A stretch of 64,000 bases of DNA from JBBDXA01 sp040902585 (GCA_040902585.1 JBBDXA010000229.1:6090-70089); one strand, 5' to 3'. Counted from the stretch's first letter, positions 53,753 through 62,978 are shown. Notes: generated by a model from the sequence alone, not told the origin. Program-made: numbers and translations.

Positions 53753-55765
53753 CTACTCAAACGCATGCACTTCGCGTTCGAGCTTCGAGTGGCTGGTGTA
53801 AAGGTCGAAGTAGCGGCCGTGCTTCTTGATAAGGTCGCGGTGATTGCCCTGTTCGACGACTCGGCCGCCGTCGATGAAGAGGATCACATCCGCCCGGCGA
53901 ATCGTGGACAGACGATGCGCGATCACGAAGCTGATCCGGCCTTGAAGTATCGCTTCGAGGCCTTGTTGAATCACGTGTTCCGTGTGCGTGTCGATCGAAC
54001 TGGTCGCTTCGTCCATGACGAAGACCTGCGGGTTGGCGATGATCGCGCGGGCGAAGGAGAGCAGTTGCTTCTGCCCGGTGGAGAGGCGCGAGCCGCCCTG
54101 ACCGACCTCGCTGTCGTATCCGCGATCGAGCTCCTGGATGAAGTCGTGAGCGCGGACGAGTTTCGCGGCCTGTTCGATTTCTTCATTGGTCGCATCGAGC
54201 CGACCGAAGCGGATGTTCTCGCGCACGGTGCCGCTAAAGAGGTGCGGCGCCTGAAGGACGATGCCGAGGTTGGATTGCAGCCAGTGCAGCGAACGCTCTC
54301 GGTAGTCGACGCCGTTGATGAGGACGCTGCCGCGGGTGGGTTCGTAGAACCGGCAGACGAGGCTGACGATGGTGGATTTGCCGCCGCCGGTGGGGCCGAC
54401 GAGGGCGATGGTCTGGCCGGCTTCGACGCGCAGGTTGAAGTCGGTGAGCACGGGCCGGCCGTTGGAGTAGGCGAAGGAGAGATTGCGGAACTCGATGGTG
54501 TTGATGTGATGTGGGTGGCCGTCGGGGGCGAGGGATTGGGGATCGCGGATCGCGGATTGCGGATTGGTCCGGCTCCCCTCCCTCTCAGGGAGGGGCGGGG
54601 GGAGGGTCGGTCTTGCGTCCTGCCGTTGATCTGCTGGGGCAACCAGCGTTTCAGGTATTCGTTCGCCCGACCTTCCCCTAACCCCTCCCTGGGAGGGAGG
54701 GGAATCGAGCGCCGCGCCTGCAAGCTGCGCTTGCATGCGTTTAACAACCTCCTCCGAATCCTTAATCTCCGGCACCGTGTTGAGCAGGCTCATCACACGT
54801 TCGCCCGCGCTCTGCGCGCCTTGCATTTCCGTGATGATGCGCGCCATCTGCCCGATCGGGCCGAAGAACTGCGTGGCGTAGTTGATGAACATGACCAGCG
54901 TGCCGAGCGTGATGGCGTGCTGGATCGCCTGCCCACCGCCGTGCCACAGGGCCAGGCCCGCGGCGACGGCACCGGTGGTGGTGACGATGGGCAGGTAGAT
55001 CGAGCTGAGCGTGGCCAGGCGCATGGAGTGGCCGTGCATCTCGGTGGAGAGCTTGCCGAACTCATCGAGATTGTCCTTCTCGCGTACGAGGGTCTTGGTG
55101 GTGCGCACGCCCATGAGCGATTCGTTGTAGGCCGCGGTCATTTCCGAGTAAGTCTTCCTGATCTTGCGGGCGGTGAGCAGGATGCGTTTGTGGAAGAACT
55201 TGCTGACGAAGATCAGCGGCATGACCACGCCGATGACGATGAGGGCGAGCTTCCAGTTGATGATGAACATGACCACCGACATGATGATGATGATCAGCAT
55301 GCCCCAGAGCAGATCGGTCAGGCCCCAGGCGATGATCTGGGCCAGGCGATCGCAGTCGCTGGTGATGCGCGACATCAGCCAGCCGACAGGCCGGGCGTCG
55401 TAGTAGGCGAAAGATAAATCCTGGAGCTTGTCGAAACATTCCTTGCGGATGTCGTGGCTGAGGTAGCGCGAGATTTTTCCCGCGTTGTAGATGAACAGCC
55501 AGACAAAGAAGCAGAGGAAGGCGACCATGAAACCGTAGGCGGCGATCCACTTCCACAGGCCGGGCCCCAGGCCGCGGTCGACGGCTTCATCGATGACGAA
55601 CTTGGTGAGCAGCGCGAAGGAAGAATCACCGATCGCCGCGGCGACGGCGGTGCAGCACAGGGCGATGACGCTGCGGCGATAGCGCATGGCCCGGCGGACG
55701 ATGGCGGTCCACATCTTCACGTCGAGCTTGCCGTGGTATTCGTCTTCGGTGTATTCGTCTTTCAT
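53753..55765 (-). CDS. ABC exporter (fused membrane and ATPase domains) with repeat insertion
   Basis: A 670-residue half-transporter of the MsbA type. Six membrane helices fall within residues 28-320 and the ATPase domain is at about 425-665. Walker A is GPTGGGKSTIVSLV; the Q loop is LGIVLQAPHLFSGT; the signature is SRLSTGQKQL; Walker B is VFVMDEATSSID; the switch His is in IVIAHRLSTI-like FVIAHRLSTIRRA. Between the two halves (about 352-420) sits a Pro/Gln/Arg-rich insert, ending in LPEREGSR and then DPQSLAPDG, produced by a repeat. Start ATG at 55765; upstream residues look non-coding. Confidence 0.92.
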   Translation of the reverse strand: MKDEYTEDEYHGKLDVKMWTAIVRRAMRYRRSVIALCCTAVAAAIGDSSFALLTKFVIDEAVDRGLGPGLWKWIAAYGFMVAFLCFFVWLFIYNAGKISRYLSHDIRKECFDKLQDLSFAYYDARPVGWLMSRITSDCDRLAQIIAWGLTDLLWGMLIIIIMSVVMFIINWKLALIVIGVVMPLIFVSKFFHKRILLTARKIRKTYSEMTAAYNESLMGVRTTKTLVREKDNLDEFGKLSTEMHGHSMRLATLSSIYLPIVTTTGAVAAGLALWHGGGQAIQHAITLGTLVMFINYATQFFGPIGQMARIITEMQGAQSAGERVMSLLNTVPEIKDSEEVVKRMQAQLAGAALDSPPSQGGVRGRSGERIPETLVAPADQRQDARPTLPPPLPEREGSRTNPQSAIRDPQSLAPDGHPHHINTIEFRNLSFAYSNGRPVLTDFNLRVEAGQTIALVGPTGGGKSTIVSLVCRFYEPTRGSVLINGVDYRERSLHWLQSNLGIVLQAPHLFSGTVRENIRFGRLDATNEEIEQAAKLVRAHDFIQELDRGYDSEVGQGGSRLSTGQKQLLSFARAIIANPQVFVMDEATSSIDTHTEHVIQQGLEAILQGRISFVIAHRLSTIRRADVILFIDGGRVVEQGNHRDLIKKHGRYFDLYTSHSKLEREVHAFE
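54535..54704. repeat. CTCCC/GGGAGGGG paired repeat inside the ABC exporter gene, with an ATTGCGG word block
   Basis: ATCGCGGATCGCGGATTGCG words at 54541-54565, then a left end at 54571-54610 (GGCTCCCCTCCCTCTCAGGG, then AGGGGCGGGGGGAGGGTCGG). After about 55 bases of unique sequence comes a right end at 54665-54704 (CCCGACCTTCCCC, then CCCCTCCCTGGGAGGGAGGG). The entire block is in frame. Confidence 0.88.
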
Positions 55766-55954
55766 GGTCGCATCGCCCGCGCGGGTCTGTCGCGGCGGGG
55801 AGAGAGAAGTGTAGACATTCTGCGATTCGTGGCGGGCCGATTTATGGAGGAATTGGAGAGTTGAGGACATAGTCCCCGGCTTAGACTCGATCGGGTATCC
55901 GCAGCATTTACAAGGCCAGCGCATTGTGCCGGGATGCGCATGAGGTGAACGGTC

Positions 55955-56149
55955 TCAAGCTTCGTTTGCCGTTTCGGACTCTCGTTTCCGGCGTCGCAAG
56001 CGGACTTCGTCCGGCGAAACAAGCCGGTCACCATAGTGGCGGTGCTCGGCTTGCAACCGCTCCATCAGTTTTCTCAAATCAAATCCGCATTCCTCGAGTA
56101 TTTTCTCGCGGGCACGGCGGACCTCTTCAACAATTGGATCGTTCCACAT
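55955..56149 (-). CDS. Small partner protein of a PIN-domain gene
   Basis: A 64-residue helical, charged protein: MWNDPIVEEVRRAREKILEE, then CGFDLRKLMERLQ, then RRRKRE near the end. Members of this type commonly lie next to PIN-domain genes and are presumed antitoxins or accessory proteins. Here it follows the PIN gene by 10 bases, so toxin precedes partner, the reverse of the usual order. Confidence 0.6.
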   Translation of the reverse strand: MWNDPIVEEVRRAREKILEECGFDLRKLMERLQAEHRHYGDRLVSPDEVRLRRRKRESETANEA

Positions 56150-56159
56150 GGCAGGGCCC

Positions 56160-56639
56160 TCAAGCAGGCATAAGCGATTCAGGCGTGACAATTGTAGGCT
56201 GAAACAATCCAAGACGGTCATTCATCTCCCGCAGTGAACGGAGTATGTGCCCGTTGGCAAGGTGGGCGCAATTCCATGTCACGAGATAATCCAGCTCGGA
56301 GACCACGGCAAGCGCGAGATGCACCGCATCATTACGCGCCTTCAGTGGTATGTGGAGCTCCGATTCATAGACCTGCGCCAGTTCGAGGACCGTGGGCGAT
56401 AAGCCGATCACCGGCAAGCCCTCAACGGCTGTCAAGCGGCGCGATGAGGCATCAGCGTCACCTCGTGTCATTTCAAGAATGACGAGGTCGGAAACATACA
56501 GATCGTAACGATCTTTAGCGGTTAACCACCACTCGCGTGTGATTTTCTGGTGCCCTGCCATCACCGGCTCCGTGCTGGGCCAGGAAGTGAGATAGCTGGG
56601 GACCGTTGTCTCAACATAAACAGTCGGCTTGCGTTCCAT
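56160..56639 (-). CDS. PIN-domain protein, putative VapC-like nuclease
   Basis: A 159-residue PIN protein. It starts PTVYVETTVPSYLTSWPS (usual D-x-S/T position replaced by V-E-T-T), and has LVILEMTRGD with the second acidic residue and KARNDAVHLALAVVSELDYLVTWNCAHLANG with the third and fourth. VapC-type ribonuclease activity is plausible. The start ATG is 16 bases after the fdhA-type gene's stop, so it is co-transcribed with formate dehydrogenase. Confidence 0.78.
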   Translation of the reverse strand: MERKPTVYVETTVPSYLTSWPSTEPVMAGHQKITREWWLTAKDRYDLYVSDLVILEMTRGDADASSRRLTAVEGLPVIGLSPTVLELAQVYESELHIPLKARNDAVHLALAVVSELDYLVTWNCAHLANGHILRSLREMNDRLGLFQPTIVTPESLMPA

Positions 56640-56654
56640 GAACCTACTGTACCG

Positions 56655-59474
56655 TTACTCCGTCGGACTGCGATACACCATCGCCGGGGTATGCGCTCCC
56701 TGCAACTCCGGAGCCGCTGGCTCATCTGCCGCGGGCACCTTCGCCACCCGCACCGCGCACACCTTGTACTCCGGGCAGCCGGTGAACTCATCCACCGCTG
56801 CGCCGATGAGGATGTTGGTGCGCGACTCGGGGAAGTGGAACGTCATGAACAGAATGCCGGGGTTCGTCGCGCGGGTGATCTCCGCCTTGACGCGCACGGT
56901 GCCGCGCCGGCTGGTGATATCGACATACTCATCATTCGAAATGCCCAGCGCCCGCGCGTCCTTCGGATGAATGCGCAGCCGTTCTTCCTTGGCCTTGTCG
57001 AGCAGGGCGACATCGGTCCGCCGCGTCATGGTGCCCACGTTGTAGTGAAACAGTTGGCGACCCGTGGTGAGCATGAGCGGATACTCTTCATCAGGCAACT
57101 CGCCCGGCTCCTGCCAGGGTGTGCTCGTAAGCATCGCTTTGCCGCGAAGGAAATTTCCATCGAGGTGAACGATCTCGGTGCCGGGGTGATCCTTGTCGTA
57201 ACAAGGCCACTGAAGGAAGCCGAGCTTCTCCAATCGCTCGTAGCTCACGCCCGCCCAATGCGGCGTGAGACGCGCGAGTTCATCCATGATCTTAGAAGCA
57301 TCGATCGGCGTGCCCGGCCCGGTGTCGAATCCAAAGTCCACGCCCATGCGCCGGGCGATCGCATTGGTGATGTCGCCATCAATCATCGTCCCGGCCAGCG
57401 GCTCGATCGCCTTTCGCACGCGCTGAATCCGGCGATCGCTGTTGACGAACGTGCCGTTCTTTTCCAGGAACGTCGTGCCGGGCAGGACCACATCGGCAAG
57501 CTCGGCTGTCGGGTTCATGAAGATTTCCTGCACGACGAGGAACTCCAGATGCTCCAGCGCCCCGACGACGTGCGTCGTGTTCGGATCGCTCTGGGCCACG
57601 TCCTCGGCGAGGATGTACATCGCCTTGAGCTTGCCTTCGTGCGAAGCGTCGAACATATCGGGAATGCGCAGGCCTTTGTTCGTCGGCGGCTCGACGCCCC
57701 AGATCGCGCGATGCTCGGCACGGGCGGTCATATCGGTGACGGGGCGATAGTCGCTAAAGACATTGGGCAGCGCGCCGACATCGCTCGCGCCCTGGACATT
57801 GTTCTGCCCGCGGATGGGATTGGTCCCGGTGCCGGGCCGCCCGAGGTTGCCGGTCATCACCGCCATGTTGATCATGCCGAAGACCGAGTTGGAACCGTGA
57901 CCCGCTTCGGTGACACCGAGGCCCCAGAGGATTTGGGCCGCGCTGCCGCTTGCGTAAAGCCGCGCGGCCTGGCGGATGAGATCAGGATCAACGCCGCTGA
58001 TCTGACTCGCCCACTCCGGCGTGCAGCCGGCGAGCTCAGCCTTGATCGTCTCGAAACCCTCAGCATGCTTCGCGATGAAATCAGGCTTGATGAGATTCTC
58101 GAAGATGAGCACATGCTGCATCGCGTTGATGACAGCCACATTCGATCCCGGCTTCAGCGGCAGATGAATATCCGCCCAGGTGGCGAGTTCCGTGTTGCGC
58201 GGGTCGAGCACGATGAGTTTGCAGCCGGCCAGCACCGCCTGCCGCATGCGCGAGCCGAAGACGGGGTGGGCCTCGGTCGGATTCGCGCCGACGATCATGA
58301 GCACATCGGACTGATGCACATCCTGAAAACTGTTGGTGCCCGCGCCGGTGCCGAGGGCGTTGTTGAGGGCGTAAGCCGAGGGCGAGTGACAGACGCGCGA
58401 GCAGTTGTCGATCGAGTTCGTGCCCATGACCACACGGGCGAACTTCTGCATGAGATAGTTCTCTTCGTTCGTGCAGCGCGAAGAGCTGATCGCGGCGAAG
58501 CTGTCGGGGCCGTACTTCGTTTTGATCTCGCTGAACTTGGTGGCGATGAGCGTGAGGGCTTCGTCCCAGCTTGCTTTGCGGAACGTGCCATCAGGCTGAC
58601 GAATGAGCGGCGAAGTGAGACGGTCTTCACTGTGCGCGAACTGATGCGCGAACCGGCCCTTCACGCAGGTGTGCCCGAGGTTGGCGCTGCCCTGCGGGTT
58701 GGGCTCGATGTTGACGACCCGGCCGTCCTTGGTGTTCACCAGCAGCGAACAACCCACGCCGCAGTAGGAGCAGGTCGTCGTCGTCTGATTGTCCGGCTTC
58801 CCGTACTCGCGCAGGCCCGGCTCAGAGAGGGCGGCAACGGGGCATTCGATGACACACTGCCCGCAGCTTGCGCAGTTCGCTTCTTCAAAACCCGTGTCGT
58901 TGCCCGCGATGACCTTCACGTCATACCCCCGGCCTTCCATCGCAAGGATGAACGAACCCTGCACCTCATCGCACGCGCGGACGCACCGCGCGCAGCCGAT
59001 GCATTTATCCATCTCCAGCTTCACGAACGGATGTGAGTCATCCTTCGGCGGGTTGTGCGTGCGCGGCTTCTCATACCGCGGCGTACGCAGCCCGACATCC
59101 TGCGCCAGCGTCTGAAGTTCGCAGCGCCCGTTGGCGGAACAATCGAGACACTCCAAAGGATGATCGGAAACGACGAGTTCGGTGATGTTCTTGCGCAGCC
59201 GCGTGAGCAGGGCCGAGTGCGTGCGATACTTGAAGCCTTCCGTGACGGGTGTGTGACACGACGCGACCGGCCGGCGGCCGTCGACTTCGACCAGGCACGT
59301 GCGACACGCGCCGAACGGAGCCATGCGATCGGAATAACACAGCGTCGGCACATCTTTGCCGATAAGGCGCAACGCCTTGAGCACGGTGGTGCCTTCAGGC
59401 ACGCGCACGTGCTGGCCATCGATGAGGCAGGACAGTTGCCTGGAACCGCCTGCTGAGGATTCGGGGGTGATCAT
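56655..59474 (-). CDS. fdhA: NAD-dependent formate dehydrogenase, catalytic subunit (Cys type)
   Basis: A 939-residue molybdo- or tungsto-enzyme of the FdsA type. N-terminal 2Fe-2S cluster at Cys46, Cys57, Cys60, Cys73; NuoG-like 4Fe-4S segment HPLECLDCSANGRC near 105-118; two 4Fe-4S clusters at Cys158/161/164/168 and Cys201/204/207/211; and the 4Fe-4S of the catalytic part in CSYCGVGC near 235. The active-site Cys (Cys362) is in NCSRVCHSPS, so no selenocysteine is needed. With the fused subunit encoded upstream it oxidises formate and reduces NAD in the cytoplasm. AGAGGA precedes the ATG at 59474. Confidence 0.93.
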   Translation of the reverse strand: MITPESSAGGSRQLSCLIDGQHVRVPEGTTVLKALRLIGKDVPTLCYSDRMAPFGACRTCLVEVDGRRPVASCHTPVTEGFKYRTHSALLTRLRKNITELVVSDHPLECLDCSANGRCELQTLAQDVGLRTPRYEKPRTHNPPKDDSHPFVKLEMDKCIGCARCVRACDEVQGSFILAMEGRGYDVKVIAGNDTGFEEANCASCGQCVIECPVAALSEPGLREYGKPDNQTTTTCSYCGVGCSLLVNTKDGRVVNIEPNPQGSANLGHTCVKGRFAHQFAHSEDRLTSPLIRQPDGTFRKASWDEALTLIATKFSEIKTKYGPDSFAAISSSRCTNEENYLMQKFARVVMGTNSIDNCSRVCHSPSAYALNNALGTGAGTNSFQDVHQSDVLMIVGANPTEAHPVFGSRMRQAVLAGCKLIVLDPRNTELATWADIHLPLKPGSNVAVINAMQHVLIFENLIKPDFIAKHAEGFETIKAELAGCTPEWASQISGVDPDLIRQAARLYASGSAAQILWGLGVTEAGHGSNSVFGMINMAVMTGNLGRPGTGTNPIRGQNNVQGASDVGALPNVFSDYRPVTDMTARAEHRAIWGVEPPTNKGLRIPDMFDASHEGKLKAMYILAEDVAQSDPNTTHVVGALEHLEFLVVQEIFMNPTAELADVVLPGTTFLEKNGTFVNSDRRIQRVRKAIEPLAGTMIDGDITNAIARRMGVDFGFDTGPGTPIDASKIMDELARLTPHWAGVSYERLEKLGFLQWPCYDKDHPGTEIVHLDGNFLRGKAMLTSTPWQEPGELPDEEYPLMLTTGRQLFHYNVGTMTRRTDVALLDKAKEERLRIHPKDARALGISNDEYVDITSRRGTVRVKAEITRATNPGILFMTFHFPESRTNILIGAAVDEFTGCPEYKVCAVRVAKVPAADEPAAPELQGAHTPAMVYRSPTE

Positions 59475-59500
59475 GGGATGGTCCTCTGGCGGGCAAGCGA

Positions 59501-59695
59501 TCACTCGTCTGCGAGGCGCCGATACAACTCGGAATTACGTTCTATGACTCGATCTGCTATTCGATCGAAATCCACATCGGACTTCAAATACTCACGAATC
59601 GCCAAGCAAGCATACTCTTCCATCGTCATGTTGAATTGCTTCGCGCGATCGCGTACTGCCTTGAGCTGCTCTTCGTTTAGATCGATCACAATCAT
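59501..59695 (-). CDS. Small RHH-like antitoxin-type protein
   Basis: A 64-residue protein: MIVIDLNEEQLKAVRDRAKQ, then FNMTMEEYACLAIREYLKS, then a tail ending RVIERNSELYRRLADE. The pattern of a short strand and two helices suggests a ribbon-helix-helix regulator; the tail is like that of antitoxins paired with Doc-type toxins. No toxin gene lies next to it. It is embedded between the two formate dehydrogenase genes, 27 bases before fdhA. Confidence 0.55.
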   Translation of the reverse strand: MIVIDLNEEQLKAVRDRAKQFNMTMEEYACLAIREYLKSDVDFDRIADRVIERNSELYRRLADE

Positions 59696-59723
59696 ATTGC
59701 ACCTGGTTCGATGGGTTCTATAT

Positions 59724-61661
59724 TCAAACCGCCACCTGCCGATACTTCTCCAGTTCTTCCGGAAAGTACTGCATCAAACACTCGATCGGCAAGGGTATCA
59801 GCCCGCCCAGCGCACATAGCGAGCCGAGCTTCATCGTTTCACAAAGATCGCGGAGCAGCGTGAGTCTCGCTTCGGTGACGCCGGTGGTCATCATCTGATC
59901 GAAAAGCTCCGTGCCGCGCACGGAGCCGATTCGGCAGGGGAAGCATTTGCCGCAGCTTTCGATGGCACAGAATTCCATCAGGCCGCGACAGATTTCCACC
60001 AGGTCATCCGCCTGCGAATAGACCACGATGCCCGCGTGGCCCACGATGCCATTCTTCGCCGCCACAGCCTCGAAATCCAGCGGCGTATCGAGACACGACT
60101 CGGGCAGGATGCCGCCCAAAGGGCCGCCGATCTGCACGGCTTTGAATTCGTGCCCCTCCGCCATGCCGCCGGCGAGGTTGAAGATGATTTCGCGCAGCGT
60201 GATGCCGAATTCGACTTCGTACATGCCCGGCTTCTTCACGCGGCTGTTCAGGCTGATGGCCTTGGTGCCGCGAGACTTTTCGTAGCCGAGCTTCGCGTAG
60301 GCGTCGCCGCCGCGGGTGATGATCCAGGGGATGTTGTGAATGGTCTCGACGTTGTTCACCGCGGTCGGGCAGCCCCACAATCCTTTTTGCGCGGGGAAGG
60401 GCGGGCGCGCGGAGACGAGGGCGGGCACGCCTTCGATAGAGCGGAGCAGGCTGGTTTCCTCGCCGCAGATGTAGGCCCCCATGCCGCGGACTTGTTTGAT
60501 CTCGCAATGGAATGTTGAGCCGAAGAGTGGGGCGTTGATGAGGCCGGCGGCGCGGGCGTCTTCGATGGCGGCTGCGAGAATGCGCTGGGGTCGCGGGTAT
60601 TCCATCCTTGTATAGATGTACGCTTCCCGCGCCCCGCAAGCGTAGGCCGCGAGGAGAATGCCTTCGAGCTGCGTATGCACATCGCGTTCGACGAGTTCCT
60701 TGTCTATATAAGAGCCCGCATCACCTTCATCGAAGTTGACGACGATGAACTTGCGACCGGTCTTATCACTCGGCGAATCGGAAACAGTCTGCCACTTGAT
60801 CCCAGCCGGGAAGCCCGCGCCGCCGCGCCCGCGCAGCTTGCTGGCTTTCACCTCGTCGATCACCTGTTGCGGCGTCATCGTGGTCACGGCCTTTTCTAAT
60901 GCCTTGTATATACCCGCGGCCTTCGCCTTCGCGACGGTGCTGACGTCGGTGTCGAAATGCTGCATCAGGATGCACGGTGCTTGACTCCGGCTCCCCTCCC
61001 TCTCAGGGAGGGGCTGGGGGAGGGTCGGGCGTGCGTTGCTCAGTTGATCGAGATTGCGAGAAGACCCGCCGGCGGACGGCTGGTGCGTAGGGGCGTCGCT
61101 GGAAACCTGTTCGCTCGACCCTCCCCTAGCCCCTCCCTGGGAGGGAGGGGAATAAACCGCATTCACCGGTTCTTCCAAGCCCAGTGGCTTTCCGTTCTGC
61201 ACATGGGCAACAATCTTCGCAACCGCATCCGGTTCAGCACACGACACCGGCAGACCATCCACCATCGCATTGGGCCCCAGACCGCAGTAGCCGAGGCATG
61301 CGACATGCTCGACTCGAACCCCGGCGGCGTTCGTTTCGCCGAGTTGCACATCAAGGTCGGCGCACAGGGCGGACTTCAGCCCTTTGAATCCGCCCGCGCC
61401 ATCGCAGCCGCCCGATGCCTTGCACGCTTCGCCGTTGCAGATCTTGATCGTGTGATCCGCCTTGGTGTCGTGCGTGAGTTCCTCGTAGAACTTCGCGGTC
61501 GACCGCACATGGGCCGGCGGCAGGTTGTGCTCACGCGCCAGGCGGAGAATGTCCGCATCGCCGATGAAGCCCTGTTCATCGTGCAGGCGCGTGAGGGCGT
61601 CGTAGACAGTCTGTCCCAGGCCGAGGAACTTGTTCTGGAGTGCAATCAGATTCTTGGACAT
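59724..61661 (-). CDS. Fused NuoE-NuoF-type diaphorase subunit of formate dehydrogenase
   Basis: A 645-residue fusion. The NuoE-like part (1-165) has the 2Fe-2S ligands Cys75, Cys80, Cys122, Cys126. The NuoF-like part (about 230-640) has the FMN/NAD site GRGGAGFPAGIKW, VNFDEGDAGSYIDKELVERD, ICGEETSLLRSIEG and the 4Fe-4S motif ESCGKCFPCRIG. The two parts are joined by about 57 residues (170-226) derived from the same repeat family as in the ABC exporter gene. Together with FdhA it forms a soluble formate:NAD oxidoreductase. Start at 61661 chosen; 61670 is possible. Confidence 0.92.
   Translation of the reverse strand: MSKNLIALQNKFLGLGQTVYDALTRLHDEQGFIGDADILRLAREHNLPPAHVRSTAKFYEELTHDTKADHTIKICNGEACKASGGCDGAGGFKGLKSALCADLDVQLGETNAAGVRVEHVACLGYCGLGPNAMVDGLPVSCAEPDAVAKIVAHVQNGKPLGLEEPVNAVYSPPSQGGARGGSSEQVSSDAPTHQPSAGGSSRNLDQLSNARPTLPQPLPEREGSRSQAPCILMQHFDTDVSTVAKAKAAGIYKALEKAVTTMTPQQVIDEVKASKLRGRGGAGFPAGIKWQTVSDSPSDKTGRKFIVVNFDEGDAGSYIDKELVERDVHTQLEGILLAAYACGAREAYIYTRMEYPRPQRILAAAIEDARAAGLINAPLFGSTFHCEIKQVRGMGAYICGEETSLLRSIEGVPALVSARPPFPAQKGLWGCPTAVNNVETIHNIPWIITRGGDAYAKLGYEKSRGTKAISLNSRVKKPGMYEVEFGITLREIIFNLAGGMAEGHEFKAVQIGGPLGGILPESCLDTPLDFEAVAAKNGIVGHAGIVVYSQADDLVEICRGLMEFCAIESCGKCFPCRIGSVRGTELFDQMMTTGVTEARLTLLRDLCETMKLGSLCALGGLIPLPIECLMQYFPEELEKYRQVAV
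60988..61152. repeat. CTCCC/GGGAGGGG paired repeat inside the diaphorase gene
   Basis: Left end at 60988-61030 (CGGCTCCCCTCCCTCTCAGG, then GAGGGGCTGGGGGAGGGTCG), about 85 bases of unique core, then a right end at 61116-61152 (TCGACCCTCCCC, then CCCCTCCCTGGGAGGGAGGG). In frame, at the junction of the NuoE- and NuoF-like parts. Confidence 0.9.
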
Positions 61662-61697
61662 GCGAAGCATTATAGGGGATACGGGCGCGATCCCCGT

Positions 61698-61800
61698 TTA
61701 GCGGTCGGGCCGAGTCTTCGAGGCCCACCTGCGGGCGAAGGGCGATCGTGACAGTCGGTGCGCCCACGGGTGGGCCTCGCGGACTCGGCCCGACCGCTAA
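61698..61800. repeat. Long inverted repeat overlapping the lpxK stop
   Basis: Left arm TTAGCGGTCGGGCCGAGTC at 61698-61716, then GAGGCCCACC. Right arm GGTGGGCCTC, then GGACTCGGCCCGACCGCTAA ending at 61800. The stop codon of lpxK lies within the right arm. It may terminate lpxK transcription before the formate dehydrogenase genes. Confidence 0.85.
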
Positions 61801-62975
61801 CCGGCAAGGGTCTTTTTCAGGAGGGCGTCGAGCTTATCCTCGCCCGCGATGAACTCGATTCGCATGGTCGGCCGATAGATCGGCAGTCGGCCGGTGACGG
61901 ATCGATAGCCGTCGCCGACCTTCACCCAGTCCTTCTCCGTCATCACAATCGCTTGAGCGCCGATAGAGTTCGCCCAATCGCTGATACGCTGCATTTCGCC
62001 GTTACCCCCGAAGTCGAAGTGATCGGGATATGCCTTGAATCCCACAATGGTCGTTATGCCTTGCAGCGTCGTTTCGAATGCCGTCGGATTGCCGATACCG
62101 CAAACTCCGGCCACAGGTACCGACTGAATTGATGTCAGCGGTACCTGAACCTCCTCCTTCATTTCCTGCCGCGTCCCATCCGCAAGGCCGTCGCGGAGTT
62201 CCTGATCGGTTGGCGCGATGTAACGCATCAAACACTCCCATGCATGGACCGCCTGAGCAACAGGAGTGCCGGGGACGTATTGCGCGATGCGTGATTCGAG
62301 ATCCTGAAACTTCCAGGGATGGTCGCTGCGAGTGATGACGATCAGGTCTGCCCTCCGCAGATTGCGAAGCGACTCGCGAAGCATCCCGCGCGGGAGAACG
62401 TGGTCGAACCCGAACGGTTCGGTTGCATCGATGAGTACGAGATCAAGATCGCGCGCGAGCTGGCGATGCTGGTATCCATCGTCCATGACGAATACCGTGA
62501 TGTCAGATCGCAGGTGGAGAACATCGCGGCCGCCGGCGGCTCGATCTGGATCGACGCGAACCGGAACATCAGCACCGAGGGCACGGCGGAGAATTCGAGC
62601 TTCATCGCTGTCGAAGTGCTGTTCCCGGGCACGTATGTCAGCAATTTCTTCTTCTGACTTGTCAGCGACCGACGGACTTCCAAACGTCGATGCGTACCCC
62701 CGCGTCAACACCGCCGGCCTCTCGCCCATCGCCAGCAGCCTCCGCACAATCTCAATCACCATCGGCGTCTTGCCCGTTCCGCCCGTCGTGATGTTCCCCA
62801 CGCTGATCACCGGGCGGGGCAGCTTCTTCGGTTTGCGAAGGCCCAGATCAAACATCGCGTTGCGCACGCCGACGATGCCGCGGTAGAGCGGTTCAACGCA
62901 CGACAGGCCGAGCCGGGCGAGGTGTCCGCCGAGGCTGCGGTCTTTGCCGCTCATGATGTCGTGGATGCGAGGCAT
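61797..62975 (-). CDS. lpxK: Tetraacyldisaccharide 4'-kinase
   Basis: A 392-residue inner-membrane kinase that adds the 4'-phosphate of lipid A. The N-terminal helix and LEPLYRGIVGVRN-like VEPLYRGIVGVRN stretch precede VISVGNITTGGTGKTPM, the P-loop. VFVMDDGYQHRQLARDLDLVLIDA is the second signature (DDGxQH). FGFDHVLPRGMLRES and VCGIGNPTAFETTLQ follow. It is evidence for an LPS-type outer membrane. The true start is the ATG at 62975; codons further upstream derive from a repeat. Confidence 0.93.
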   Translation of the reverse strand: MPRIHDIMSGKDRSLGGHLARLGLSCVEPLYRGIVGVRNAMFDLGLRKPKKLPRPVISVGNITTGGTGKTPMVIEIVRRLLAMGERPAVLTRGYASTFGSPSVADKSEEEIADIRAREQHFDSDEARILRRALGADVPVRVDPDRAAGGRDVLHLRSDITVFVMDDGYQHRQLARDLDLVLIDATEPFGFDHVLPRGMLRESLRNLRRADLIVITRSDHPWKFQDLESRIAQYVPGTPVAQAVHAWECLMRYIAPTDQELRDGLADGTRQEMKEEVQVPLTSIQSVPVAGVCGIGNPTAFETTLQGITTIVGFKAYPDHFDFGGNGEMQRISDWANSIGAQAIVMTEKDWVKVGDGYRSVTGRLPIYRPTMRIEFIAGEDKLDALLKKTLAG

Positions 62976-62978
62976 GGG

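Noticed and set aside
56550..59036. An 828-codon open frame on the plus strand
   Set aside because: It is the shadow of the formate dehydrogenase catalytic gene, which has all iron-sulphur and active-site motifs on the other strand.
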